In this document: piece after piece, positions 15,827-23,840 of the stretch
Layout of the letters: each line of letters begins with the position of its first letter
Numbering within the stretch: the stretch's first letter is position 1
Assembly (NCBI GenBank): GCA_910822395.1
Contig: OU365335.1
Span: 1,550,001 to 1,614,000, forward strand
Source of the DNA: Pseudoclavibacter triregionum
GTDB taxonomy: Bacteria > Actinomycetota > Actinomycetes > Actinomycetales > Microbacteriaceae
DNA length: 64,000 nucleotides
Reading direction: 5' to 3'
Notes under the pieces: model-generated
What the model was told of the DNA's origin: nothing
Database searches by the model: none
The model's input: only the letters and a program-made list of their open reading frames with translations
Program-made: the position numbers and the translations under genes

Positions 15827-16795
15827 TCAGGACGCCGGGAGGCCGAGGAACTCCCGCCAGGCCGGCAGCTCGCGCTTGGCCTGCGCGAGGCCGAGGGCGT
15901 GGGCGGCGGCGAGCTTCGCGACGTTGCGTTCGCCGTTGCTCACTGGCATCCGGTCGGGGGCGAAGACGTACGCCTTGCCCTCGCGCTCGAGCTCCCAGAG
16001 CTGCTCGCGGGTCTCGTTGTAGCGGGTCCAGCGCTGCTCGAGGGCGTCGGCGACGGCCGGATGGCTGCGGAAGTAGCGGCGGTAGAAGGCGGGGAAGCGC
16101 TCGGGCTTCTTGCGGTAGTCGCGTTCGCGGGTGAGGACGACGAAGAGCTTGTCGAAGCCGTCGCGCTGGGCGATGTCGATCGCGATGCCGCCGGAGGGGC
16201 CGAGCGCGCCGTCGACGTAGGTGCGGCCGTCGATGAGCACGGGCGGCATGAGGACGGGCATCGTCGAGGAGGCGCGGACGCGGACCATGAGGTCGGCCAT
16301 CTCGGGGCAGTCGTCCTTCGACCACCACACCTGCTCGCCGGACTCGGCGTCGAAGGCGCCGATGCGCATCGTGGCGGGATTCGCCCGGAACGTGGCCCAG
16401 TCGAAGGGGAGGGCCTGGTCGGGCAGGCCCGTCTCCTCGTAGATGTACTTCGCGTTGAAGAGGCCGTCGCCGCGCGCCCAGCTCCGAAGATTGCCGAAGT
16501 TCGGGTCGGCCGCGAACTCGACGAAGGATCGGCGGGCGCGCTCGGGCTGGCGGGCGAGGTAGTTGCCGGTGTTGCTCGAGCCCGCGGAGATGCCGGCGAC
16601 GTAGTCGATGTGGATGCCGGCCTCGAGCAGCGTCGCGACGACGGCGCTCGTGAGGCTCGCCCGCATGCCGCCGCCCTCGAAGACGAGCGCGGTGTCGGTG
16701 ACGTTGCTCCGGATGGGCTGGGCTGCGGCGCCGGAGTCGGCGGGGACGTCGGAGGGGGTGTCGGCGGGGTTGTCGGCGGGGGTCGCGTCGGGCAT
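15827..16795 (-). CDS. Patatin-like phospholipase/lipid acyl hydrolase
   Basis: 322 residues. The oxyanion motif FEGGGMRAS, nucleophile elbow GISAGSSN and catalytic Asp motif VDGALG are all present, so an active Ser-Asp dyad is expected. The C-terminal third (RDYRKKPERFPAFYRRYF...) is the extension seen in bacterial patatins of the YjjU kind. There is no signal peptide; the N-terminal 30 residues are Asp/Pro-rich and disordered. Probably a cytosolic or membrane-associated esterase. The upstream region holds short tandem repeats. Confidence 0.85.
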   Translation of the reverse strand: MPDATPADNPADTPSDVPADSGAAAQPIRSNVTDTALVFEGGGMRASLTSAVVATLLEAGIHIDYVAGISAGSSNTGNYLARQPERARRSFVEFAADPNFGNLRSWARGDGLFNAKYIYEETGLPDQALPFDWATFRANPATMRIGAFDAESGEQVWWSKDDCPEMADLMVRVRASSTMPVLMPPVLIDGRTYVDGALGPSGGIAIDIAQRDGFDKLFVVLTRERDYRKKPERFPAFYRRYFRSHPAVADALEQRWTRYNETREQLWELEREGKAYVFAPDRMPVSNGERNVAKLAAAHALGLAQAKRELPAWREFLGLPAS

Positions 16796-16861
16796 GGGGG
16801 CATTCTCCCGCGGCGGGGTGGGCGGGAGGTGACGGGGCGTGAGCTGGATGGGGCGCGGGCG

Positions 16862-16947
16862 GGCGAGCCTCGTCGGGGGACGAGCGGTGAGCCTCGACGG
16901 GGCGAGCTGCGAGTCTCGACGGGGCGAGCTGCGAGTCTCGACGGGGG
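16862..16947. repeat. 22-bp tandem repeat tract
   Basis: Two exact 22-bp copies (GGGGCGAGCTGCGAGTCTCG AC, 16899-16920 and 16921-16942) follow one degraded copy. They lie between the patatin gene and a divergent gene and end about 18 bases before the -10 box of the latter. Confidence 0.75.
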
Positions 16948-16959
16948 GATGAGCGGGCG

Positions 16960-16965
16960 TAGCCT
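16960..16965 (+). promoter_or_regulatory. -10 box TAGCCT, probable leaderless start
   Basis: TAGCCT ends 6 bases before GTG 16972, and no ribosome-binding site lies between. Transcription would start at or next to the start codon. Confidence 0.55.
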
Positions 16966-16971
16966 CGTGGG

Positions 16972-17475
16972 GTGACGACCGCCGCCGAGCTGCCCGCCCT
17001 CCTCGAGGAGCTGCGGGCGCGTCTGTCCGCCGCGGACGCGCGCCTGGAGGCCCTCGCGGAATGGGTGCCGGAGCGGAAGATGCTCCGCGTGATCCGCCGC
17101 GGCCCGACGCTGCGGCGCGCGGGGGAGGCGTGGCCGCTCGGGGTGCTCCTGCTCTCGACGGATGGCCGGCTCCTCGGCCTCGGGACGGCCACGCGCGCCC
17201 GCCCGGCGTCGCGGGTCGGCTACGTCGCGGAGTCGGCGCGCGAGCGCGATGAGCTGCGGATGCTCGCGGCGAAGGCGGGGTTCGAGCCGGGCGAGGCGCT
17301 CCACATCGACCCGGTGCCGCTCGAGGTGGCGGCGCTCGCGGCGGGGTCGCCGTCGGGCCCGGTGCTGCCGGGGCCGGATGGCATGCTGCTCGTGCGCTGG
17401 TCGCCGGCGGGCGGCGTCGAGCCGCGGGATCTCGCGGGGTACCTGGCGGAGCGGGTCGAGCTGCTGGGGGCGTAG
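16972..17475 (+). CDS. Conserved hypothetical actinobacterial protein
   Basis: 167 residues, no membrane segment. An N-terminal helix (PALLEELRARLSAADARLEALAEW) precedes an alpha/beta part with RVGYVAESARERDELRMLAAKAGF and MLLVRWSP. I recall similar proteins in Microbacteriaceae carrying an unreliable 'glutaminase' label; no catalytic motif is visible, so no function is assigned. The GTG start is supported by the -10 box directly upstream. The neighbouring convergent gene ends 7 bases away. Confidence 0.6.
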   Translation: MTTAAELPALLEELRARLSAADARLEALAEWVPERKMLRVIRRGPTLRRAGEAWPLGVLLLSTDGRLLGLGTATRARPASRVGYVAESARERDELRMLAAKAGFEPGEALHIDPVPLEVAALAAGSPSGPVLPGPDGMLLVRWSPAGGVEPRDLAGYLAERVELLGA

Positions 17476-17482
17476 GGCCCTG

Positions 17483-18298
17483 CTAGCAGCCGGGGCCGTG
17501 CGGGTCGACGAGGCAGTCGGCGGCGACGAGGGCCCGGTGGGATTCGACGACGCGGACGGGCGCGGACGTGGCCGGAGCCGCGACGAGGCCGGTGACGGGG
17601 ATCGTGCGGCCCTGCCCGGTCACCGTCGCCGAGTAGCGGACGGTGAGGGAGACCTGCACGTCGCCGCGGGACTCGTAGACGTGGCTCGTCTCCGTAGGCG
17701 ACCAGTCGGGGAGGCCGAGCTCCCCCCAGGATGCGCCGCCGGTCGTGGTCGTGAGGGTCGTGCCGTCGCCCCAGCTCCAGACGTACTCGGCCGGGACGAA
17801 GGTGATCGTGACGGGGATCGTCGCGATCGTGCCCTGGATGGTCTGCGTCGTCGCGCTCGCGTAGGCGTTGAGGTGGCCGCCCTTGATCGCCCACCAGGAT
17901 GGCTCGAGCGTGAAGTTCGTCCTGCCGGGGGAGAAGCGCTGGACGTCGGCATAGGTGATCGTCGTGGGGAGGACGGGAGCGGCCACGGCTGGCGCTGCCG
18001 CGGGGCCCGCAGGGCCGGCCTTCTGCATCGGGTCGCCGACCTGGCGGATGTAGTCGGGGGCTGCGGCATATCCCGAAGGGTCGGAGGCAACCTCCCCGCC
18101 AGATTGCGCGTAGTCGCCGGGGTCATTGCCTCCGGAGGAGAACTCGAATGTTCCCCCGACCTCTACACCTTCGCCATTCCCGACCGACACAGGCGCACAC
18201 GAGTCATCGTCCCAAATCGAGCAACGCAGGTGAGGCAAGTCCACCGAAACGAGCGGAATGGATACGAGCGTCATCAACAGGACAAGTCGCGCGACCAA
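17483..18298 (-). CDS. Secreted PKD-domain protein
   Basis: 271 residues. A hydrophobic N-terminus (LVLLMTLVSIPLVSV) acts as a signal or anchor, then a Gly/Ser/Pro-rich stretch, then a PKD-like beta-sandwich (VPAEYVWSWGDGTTLTTTTGG ... ETSHVYESRGDVQVSLTVRY). The C-terminus has two cysteines (ADCLVDPHGPGC). PKD domains usually mediate extracellular protein or glycan contacts. Its 5' end overlaps the lipoprotein gene by 25 bp, so the two are one transcription unit. The first third is AT-richer than the rest of the window. Confidence 0.75.
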   Translation of the reverse strand: MVARLVLLMTLVSIPLVSVDLPHLRCSIWDDDSCAPVSVGNGEGVEVGGTFEFSSGGNDPGDYAQSGGEVASDPSGYAAAPDYIRQVGDPMQKAGPAGPAAAPAVAAPVLPTTITYADVQRFSPGRTNFTLEPSWWAIKGGHLNAYASATTQTIQGTIATIPVTITFVPAEYVWSWGDGTTLTTTTGGASWGELGLPDWSPTETSHVYESRGDVQVSLTVRYSATVTGQGRTIPVTGLVAAPATSAPVRVVESHRALVAADCLVDPHGPGC

Positions 18299-18882
18299 AT
18301 CTCGAGCCTCTCGATCCTAAGCGTGCTTGGTGCGGGTCCCGACGCAGTAGCCACCATATACAAACGTGGTTGCGATGCCGCCGGCGATGTGTTTCCAGTC
18401 GCATCAACCTTTTGTGCACTCGATGCGTCCACGCACGTGTAGAAGGTGACGTTGACTCCCTCACTCGTCGAGATTGCTTGCTGCAACTCAATTGGCGTTG
18501 CGAGCATCGTTCCTTCGGCATGCACTCCCTGCGCGCGCATCTTTTCGCCCGCAGCAATCAGATCCTGCAAGTACTGGCCTTCAGCGACTGACGATAGCGA
18601 CGCTAGATCGCCGTTAGAACGGGACACCTCGATTTCCATGTCCAATGCGGCCTGCAGCGCAGCAACCCCAGCCGCAAGCGCCTCCTCGTCCGACGCGAAG
18701 CTCGGCGCGGGCGCGGCGCTCGCGGTCTCGATCGCTCCCGTCACCGGCTCCGTCGCGGGCGGCGCCGGCTCGGCCTGGCATCCCGTCAACGCGAGCATCC
18801 CGGCGACGGCGATCGCCCCGAGCCTCCCCACGCGAGCCGCACCCATCGGCGCGGCATCCCCCATGTCACGCATGGCCAGCAA
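18274..18882 (-). CDS. Lipoprotein of unknown function
   Basis: 202 residues. Signal peptide with lipobox ALTGC (GMLALTGCQAEP), then an Ala/Pro/Thr-rich spacer, then a globular domain (about 60-200) with one internal Cys in TFYTCVDAS and a C-terminal Cys. Several in-frame ATGs exist (18882, 18873, 18864, 18846); the lipobox position favours one of the later ones, but the longest is listed. It overlaps the PKD gene downstream; together they look like a small secreted pair. Part of the gene has lower GC than its neighbours, a possible sign of transfer. Confidence 0.7.
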   Translation of the reverse strand: MLAMRDMGDAAPMGAARVGRLGAIAVAGMLALTGCQAEPAPPATEPVTGAIETASAAPAPSFASDEEALAAGVAALQAALDMEIEVSRSNGDLASLSSVAEGQYLQDLIAAGEKMRAQGVHAEGTMLATPIELQQAISTSEGVNVTFYTCVDASSAQKVDATGNTSPAASQPRLYMVATASGPAPSTLRIERLEIWSRDLSC

Positions 18883-18912
18883 GATAGCGAAGCCGGGCGA
18901 CGCCGGGGCGAG

Positions 18913-18921
18913 TTATCCACA
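18913..18921 (+). promoter_or_regulatory. Single perfect DnaA-box-like 9-mer
   Basis: TTATCCACA matches the consensus DnaA box exactly in a very GC-rich background. It lies between the lipoprotein and GH13 genes. No second box or AT-rich region is seen, so this is not an origin; it could be chance or a DnaA titration or regulatory site. Confidence 0.35.
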
Positions 18922-18994
18922 GGGCATCCGGGCGTCGCCCCAGCTTCTGTCCGAGGCCGGGTCTAGCGTAAGAGCACCCGTCGGAAGGAGCCCG

Positions 18995-20269
18995 ATGTCC
19001 TGGCACGAGCACGCGATCTGGTGGCACGTCTACCCGCTCGGATTCTGCGGCGCGCCCATCCGCGAGCCCGACGCCGAGCTCGCCGACGCCGCCCGGCGCG
19101 ACGGCCCCGGCGCCGTCGTGCACCGCCTCGGCCGGATCATTCCGTGGCTCGACCACCTCGTCGAGCTCGGCGCGAACGGCCTCGCCCTCGGCCCGATCTT
19201 CGCCTCCGAGACCCACGGCTACGACACGACCGACCACTTCCGCACCGACCCGCGCCTCGGCGACGACGCCGACTTTGACGCCCTCGTCGCGGCCTGCCGC
19301 GAGCGGGGCATCCGCGTGCTCCTCGACGGCGTCTTCAACCACGTCGGCGCCGGCCACCCCGCCTACCTCGCCGCTGTCGAGCACGGTCCCGACAGCCCCG
19401 AGGCGGCCCTCTTCCGCATCGACTGGTCCGACCCCGCGGCGCCGCTCGCCGCGAACTTCGAGGGCCACGACGCGCTCGTCGCGCTCGACCACGCCCGCCC
19501 CGAGGCCGCCGAGCTCGTCGCCGAGGTCATGCTTCACTGGCTCCGCCGCGGCGCCGACGGCTGGCGTCTCGACGCCGCCTACGCTGTCGACCCGGCGTTC
19601 TGGTCTCGCGTGCTGCCGAAGGTCCGCGAGGGGTTCCCCGACGCCTGGTTCGTCGGCGAGGTCATCCACGGCGACTACGCCGCCATCGCCCGCGAAGGGC
19701 AGCTCGACTCCGTCACCCAGTACGAGCTGTGGAAGGCGATCTGGTCGAGCCTCGCAGACGCGAACTTCTTCGAGCTCGCCTGGGCCCTCGAGCGCCACGG
19801 CGAATGGCTCGACGGCTTCCTCCCGCTCACCTTCGTCGGCAACCACGACGTCACCCGCATCGCGACGACCGTCGGCGAGGCGAAGGCCGTGCTCGCGCTC
19901 GTCATCCTCATGACCGTCGGCGGCGTCCCCGCGATCTACGCGGGCGACGAGTACGCCTATCAGGGCGAGAAGCGCGAGGCGATCGGCGGCGACGACGACG
20001 TGCGGCCGCCCTTCCCGGAGACGCCCGAGGGCATCGCGCTGGGGGAGTGGATGCTCCGCGAGCACCAGCGGCTCATCGCCATCCGCCGCCGGCACCCCTG
20101 GCTCACGCGAGCGCGCGTCGAGCAGCTCGAGCTCGAGAACGAGCGCTTCGTGTATCGCGCGACCGACCCGCAGGGCGAGGGATCGCTCACCGTCGAGCTC
20201 TCGGTCGCCGGCGATCCGCGCGCGATCATCGCGGGGTCGGACGGCTCCGAGCTCTACCGCTTCGGCTAG
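18995..20269 (+). CDS. GH13 alpha-amylase-family glycosidase
   Basis: 424 residues with a (beta/alpha)8 barrel. Conserved regions in order: GVFNHVG, the nucleophile Asp in GWRLDAAYAV, the acid Glu in WFVGEVIHGD, and the transition-state Asp in FVGNHDVTRI. An unusual N-terminus, MSWHEHAIWWHVYPLGFCGAP, is typical of a small actinobacterial GH13 group acting on short alpha-glucans or sucrose/trehalose-like sugars; specificity is not certain. There is no signal peptide, so it is intracellular. GGAAGGAG (18983-18990) precedes ATG 18995, which decides the start. It stands alone rather than in a glycogen operon. Confidence 0.85.
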   Translation: MSWHEHAIWWHVYPLGFCGAPIREPDAELADAARRDGPGAVVHRLGRIIPWLDHLVELGANGLALGPIFASETHGYDTTDHFRTDPRLGDDADFDALVAACRERGIRVLLDGVFNHVGAGHPAYLAAVEHGPDSPEAALFRIDWSDPAAPLAANFEGHDALVALDHARPEAAELVAEVMLHWLRRGADGWRLDAAYAVDPAFWSRVLPKVREGFPDAWFVGEVIHGDYAAIAREGQLDSVTQYELWKAIWSSLADANFFELAWALERHGEWLDGFLPLTFVGNHDVTRIATTVGEAKAVLALVILMTVGGVPAIYAGDEYAYQGEKREAIGGDDDVRPPFPETPEGIALGEWMLREHQRLIAIRRRHPWLTRARVEQLELENERFVYRATDPQGEGSLTVELSVAGDPRAIIAGSDGSELYRFG

Positions 20270-20296
20270 CGGCCGCCCGGGGTCGCCACGAGACCG

Positions 20297-21385
20297 CTAG
20301 GCCGGCCGCCGCGAGGCGATCCTCACCGGCAGGCGCCGCCCGTCGAAGCCACCGGGCCGCCAGTCGTCCGTCCAGACGCCCGGAATCGCCCTCCCGCACG
20401 CCGAGCACCGGCCGCCCGGCGCCATCCTCCACTCGACGATCCGGTGCCAGTCGCGCACGATGAGCGCGGCGCCGCACCCGGGGCAGCGCGTCGTCCCGCC
20501 CTCGCGGTCGTGGACGTTGCCCGTGTAGACGTAGCGCTCGCCGGCCTCCATGGCGATCCGCCGCGCCCGCGCGAGCGTCTCGGGCGGGGTGCGGGGCAGG
20601 TCGCGCATCTTGAAGTCGGGGTGGAACGCCGAGAAGTGGTGGGGCACGTCGACGCCGAGCTCCTCGACGATCCACTCCGCCATCGCCCGCAGCTCCTCGT
20701 CCGAGTCGTTCTTCGTCGGGATGAGGAGCGTCGTGATCTCCGTCCACACGGACGTCTCGCGCACGAGGTAGCGGAGCGTGTCCTGCACGACCGCGAGCTG
20801 CGCGCCCGTCACCTGCCGGTAGAACTCGGGTGTGAACGCCTTGAGGTCGATGTTCGCGGCGTCCATCGGGGCGAAGAACTCCGCGCGCGCGGCCTCGGAG
20901 ATGTAGCCCGCCGACACGGCGATCGTGCGGACGCCCCGCTCCCGGCACGCGTGGGCGACGTCGATCGCGTACTCGGCGAAGATGATCGGGTCGTTGTAGG
21001 TGAAGGCCACCGACTCGGCGCCCATCCGCACGGCCGCGTCGGCGATCGCCTCGGGGGAGGCCTGGTCGGCGAGCGTGTCGATCTCGCGCGACTTCGAGAT
21101 GTCCCAGTTCTGGCAGAACTTGCAGCCGAGATTGCAGCCGGCCGTGCCGAAGGAGAGCGCGGACGAGCCGGGCAGGAAGTGCCAGAGCGGCTTCTTCTCG
21201 ACCGGGTCGACGCAGAAGCCGGACGAGCGGCCGTAGGTGTCGAGCACCATGCCGTCGCCCTCGCGCTGGCGGACGAAGCAGAAGCCGCGCTGCCCGTCGC
21301 GGAGCCGGCACTCGCGCGGGCAGAGGTCGCACTGGAGGCGGCCGTCGTCGAGCGCGTGCCACCAGCGGGCGGGATGGCCGGTCAT
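20297..21385 (-). CDS. AmmeMemoRadiSam system radical SAM enzyme
   Basis: 362 residues. The radical-SAM cluster motif is CNLGCKFCQNW (CxxxCxxC, about 76-83), preceded by a cysteine-rich N-terminus (CDLCPRECRLRDGQRGFC) and followed by a C-terminal zinc ribbon with two pairs (CPGC and CSAC). This matches the radical SAM partner of AMMECR1 and Memo proteins. Its ATG overlaps the TGA of the fused Memo-AMMECR1 gene (ATGA at 21382-21385), so they are translationally coupled. The reaction catalysed is unknown; a peptide or nucleic-acid target has not been established for the family. Confidence 0.9.
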   Translation of the reverse strand: MTGHPARWWHALDDGRLQCDLCPRECRLRDGQRGFCFVRQREGDGMVLDTYGRSSGFCVDPVEKKPLWHFLPGSSALSFGTAGCNLGCKFCQNWDISKSREIDTLADQASPEAIADAAVRMGAESVAFTYNDPIIFAEYAIDVAHACRERGVRTIAVSAGYISEAARAEFFAPMDAANIDLKAFTPEFYRQVTGAQLAVVQDTLRYLVRETSVWTEITTLLIPTKNDSDEELRAMAEWIVEELGVDVPHHFSAFHPDFKMRDLPRTPPETLARARRIAMEAGERYVYTGNVHDREGGTTRCPGCGAALIVRDWHRIVEWRMAPGGRCSACGRAIPGVWTDDWRPGGFDGRRLPVRIASRRPA

Positions 21386-22857
21386 CGCAGGTCGCCCTGG
21401 CTCGTGGCGGCGTCCGGCGCCGGCTCCTCGAACTCGGCGACGCGGTAGCGCGAGAGCACGAGGCGGTCGTCCCACCAGTCCTCCGGCAGCCCGGCCTTGC
21501 GCTTGAGGTGGCGGAGGAAGTCGCGCGCATCGGGCAGCTGCTCCCACACCGAGGGCAGGAAGGTGCCGCGGCGCGGGCCGAACTCGAGGAGCACGCCGTC
21601 CTCGCCCGGCACGAGGCGGCGGATGGCGTCCTCCTCGGACTCGACGGGGAACGGCGCGAGCTCGCCGAGCACCGAGACCGAGATGCGGGTGCGCGCGAGC
21701 TCCGCGGGGGAGAGCGGCGGGAAGCGGGGGTCGCCGGTCGCGGCGCGGACGGCGTTCTCGCGGACGTCGACGCCGAGGGAGCGGCGGGGCTCGAGCGAGC
21801 CGATGCAGCCGCGGAGCTGGCCGCCGATGGTGAGGGTGACGAAGGCGGCGCCGGAGCGCTCGAGGGCGGGGTCGGTGGGAGCCGGTTCGGACGCCGTGCC
21901 CACTTCGCCGGCCGCGCCCGCGCGGCTGGGCCCGGTGCTGCCCGCCGGCACGCCGAGCTCGGCCTCGATCGCGCGGCGGGCGAGCGCCGTGAGCGGGGCG
22001 CCGTCGAGCTGGGGCGCGACCGGCTCCCGCACGGCCCCGGCATCCGCCGCCTCGAGGAAGGCGACGGCCGCGTAGCCGACGACCCGGCGCGGGTCGCCGA
22101 TCTCCGGGGCATCCGCCGAGGTCGCGTAGCCGATCGGCTCCGGGCGCAGCCCGCGCCGCCGAGCGAGGGCGAGCAGGCCGTCGACCGGGAAGCGCCCGCA
22201 CGCCGAGCGCGGCGGGAGCGGGAACGCGAGGCGGCGGATGCGCCGGACCGTGTCGCCGTCGATCGCGTGCGCGGTCGGCTCGTCCTCGTAGTGGCTGAGG
22301 TCGCTCGAGACGACGACCGCCGTCTCCGGGCCGCCCCACACGCGCTCGAGGACGTCGGCCATCTGCTCCGGCGGGGTCGGCCCGACCGCGATCGGCAGCA
22401 GCGTGAACTCGCCGAGGCGCCGCTGGAGGAAGGGCAGGATGACCTCGAGCGAGTGCTCGGGCGCGTGCGGCGCGGCGTCCGCGGCGACGCCGGGCATGCC
22501 GGCCACGGCCGCGACGAGCTCGGCGTCGACGGGGATCTCGCCGAGCGGCGTCGCGAAAGCGTCCGCGGCGGGCAGCGCCATCCCCTCGAACGGGACGTGG
22601 TGGATCGGGCCCAGCAGCACGACTCGGCGCACGACGGACGGCTCGAGCACGTCGATCGCGCGGGCCGCGATGAGCCCCGAGTAGCGGTGCCCGGCGTGCG
22701 GGGAGATGACGGCCTTCGCGCCGACGAGCGCGTCGAGCTCGAGATCGCGCACGGCCTCGAGCCTCGCGTCGACCTCCGCGGCGAGGACGGCGGGATCTGC
22801 CGGGTAGAAGGCGCCCGCGACGGCGGGCGGTCGGATGACGCGGCGCTCGACGTCCAT
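21382..22857 (-). CDS. Fused Memo + AMMECR1 protein (AmmeMemoRadiSam A/B)
   Basis: 491 residues. The first part (about 1-265) is a Memo-like domain related to class III extradiol dioxygenases: VAGAFYPADPAVLAAEV, ISPHAGHRYSG, HHVPFEG, EHSLEVILPFL and SSDLSHY supply the His/Asp/Glu metal-site region. A variable linker (about 300-330) leads to an AMMECR1 domain with FVTLTIGGQLRGCIGSLEP. Both domains are also known as separate genes; here one protein joins them, next to the radical SAM partner. GGAGGTGAGC precedes ATG 22857. Human MEMO1 binds copper or iron, but the bacterial role is unknown. Confidence 0.9.
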   Translation of the reverse strand: MDVERRVIRPPAVAGAFYPADPAVLAAEVDARLEAVRDLELDALVGAKAVISPHAGHRYSGLIAARAIDVLEPSVVRRVVLLGPIHHVPFEGMALPAADAFATPLGEIPVDAELVAAVAGMPGVAADAAPHAPEHSLEVILPFLQRRLGEFTLLPIAVGPTPPEQMADVLERVWGGPETAVVVSSDLSHYEDEPTAHAIDGDTVRRIRRLAFPLPPRSACGRFPVDGLLALARRRGLRPEPIGYATSADAPEIGDPRRVVGYAAVAFLEAADAGAVREPVAPQLDGAPLTALARRAIEAELGVPAGSTGPSRAGAAGEVGTASEPAPTDPALERSGAAFVTLTIGGQLRGCIGSLEPRRSLGVDVRENAVRAATGDPRFPPLSPAELARTRISVSVLGELAPFPVESEEDAIRRLVPGEDGVLLEFGPRRGTFLPSVWEQLPDARDFLRHLKRKAGLPEDWWDDRLVLSRYRVAEFEEPAPDAATSQGDLR

Positions 22858-22956
22858 GCTCACCTCCGGCGCGGCCGCGCGGCGGCTCCGGCGACGGCGC
22901 TCGCCCCGAGCGTACGCGCGCCGCCTCACGCCGTGCCCAGCCCGCAGACTTGGCGA

Positions 22957-22991
22957 AAGCTGCGGTTCGGGAGCCTCCCGAACCGCAACTT
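22957..22991. repeat. Long hairpin upstream of the Memo-AMMECR1 gene
   Basis: AAGCTGCGGTTCGGGAG pairs with CTCCCGAACCGCAACTT with one mismatch and almost no loop. It lies in the 340-bp divergent region 22858-23197, which holds this hairpin, the palindrome at 23038 and the ychJ promoter but no gene. Function unknown. Confidence 0.6.
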
Positions 22992-23037
22992 CGGCCCCGT
23001 TCGGTCGCGGAGGCGGCGCGACCGATCTTGGCCCGCC

Positions 23038-23108
23038 TCCCAGATCTTCGGATATGTGATCGCCGACGCGCATGGGAGCTCGGCGATCACATATGCGTCA
23101 ATCTGGGA
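23038..23108. repeat. ~70-bp palindromic repeat, subfamily B copy 1
   Basis: Starts TCCCAGATCTTCGGATATG and ends in the complementary ATCTGGGA; the inner arms CGATCACATAT/ATATGTGATCG pair around a GCATGGGAG centre. It lies between divergent genes, so it is not simply a terminator. Further copies are at 53543 and 54666. Confidence 0.8.
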
Positions 23109-23185
23109 GGGGAGCAGCACGCACGACCCCGCTCGCTGGACCCCGGAGGGCGTCCGGCTCGAGACGCCAGCGCACAGACCACCGG

Positions 23186-23191
23186 TACGAT
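23186..23191 (+). promoter_or_regulatory. -10 box TACGAT, probable leaderless start
   Basis: TACGAT ends 6 bases before GTG 23198 with no ribosome-binding site between, which sets the start of the YchJ-family gene. Confidence 0.55.
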
Positions 23192-23197
23192 CGCCGC

Positions 23198-23587
23198 GTG
23201 ATCTCCGCTGTCGCGCCCTGCCCGTGCGGCTCGGGCGAGCGCTACGGCGCCTGCTGCGGGCCCCTCCACGACGGGGAGTCGGCGCCCACGGCCGAGCGGC
23301 TCATGCGCTCCCGATTCAGCGCCTACGCGCTCGACCTCGGCGGCTACGTCTTCCGCACCTGGCACCCGCGCACGCGGCCCGCCGACGTCCCGACGGACGG
23401 CGTGACCTGGCGCTCCCTCGAGATCCTCGCGACCGAGGACGGCGGCCCCGGCGACGAGACCGGGATCGTCGAGTTCCTCGCCCGCGGCGAGACGACCGAC
23501 GGCCCCTTCGCCATGCGCGAGCGCTCCCGCTTCGCCCGCCGCGGCGGTCGCTGGGTCTACGTCGACGGGGAGGTCGACGAGAGATAG
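23198..23587 (+). CDS. YchJ-family (UPF0225) SEC-C motif protein
   Basis: 129 residues. The N-terminus PCPCGSGERYGACCGPLH is the SEC-C zinc-binding motif, followed by AERLMRSRFSAYALGDLG-like YchJ sequence (here ALDLGGYVFRTWHPRTRP) and an NTF2-like C-terminus ending RWVYVDGEV. Small cytoplasmic family with unknown function. The GTG start is supported by the close -10 box and because homology begins there. Confidence 0.85.
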   Translation: MISAVAPCPCGSGERYGACCGPLHDGESAPTAERLMRSRFSAYALDLGGYVFRTWHPRTRPADVPTDGVTWRSLEILATEDGGPGDETGIVEFLARGETTDGPFAMRERSRFARRGGRWVYVDGEVDER

Positions 23588-23840
23588 ACGAGGTCGAACG
23601 CGGAGCCCGGCGCCAGCAGGCCGGCACACTTCGCAGGAGATTCCCTCGTCGCGCCACCGGGCCGGCCATGCGATCCGCGTCACCATGCGGCTCGCCGGGA
23701 GCACGTCGCGCTGGCCGGCGCGAATCCACTGCAGACTGTGCCGCTCCGGCGTGCGCAGGCTCGGGCGGAGCCCACCCGCGCGCCGCGGAGCCGCCGAGGT
23801 CGCCGCTGCGGAGCCGCCGTGGGTCTCGCGGCCGAGCCGC
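23588..23840. other. Intergenic region between convergent genes, no gene seen
   Basis: About 250 bases between the YchJ gene and the flavoprotein gene. It contains imprecise GCGGAGCCGCCG repeats near 23790-23840 but no convincing coding frame or strong perfect hairpin. Confidence 0.4.

Noticed and set aside
18913-18921. Replication origin
   Set aside because: Only one DnaA box and no AT-rich or clustered elements, and no dnaA/dnaN genes nearby.
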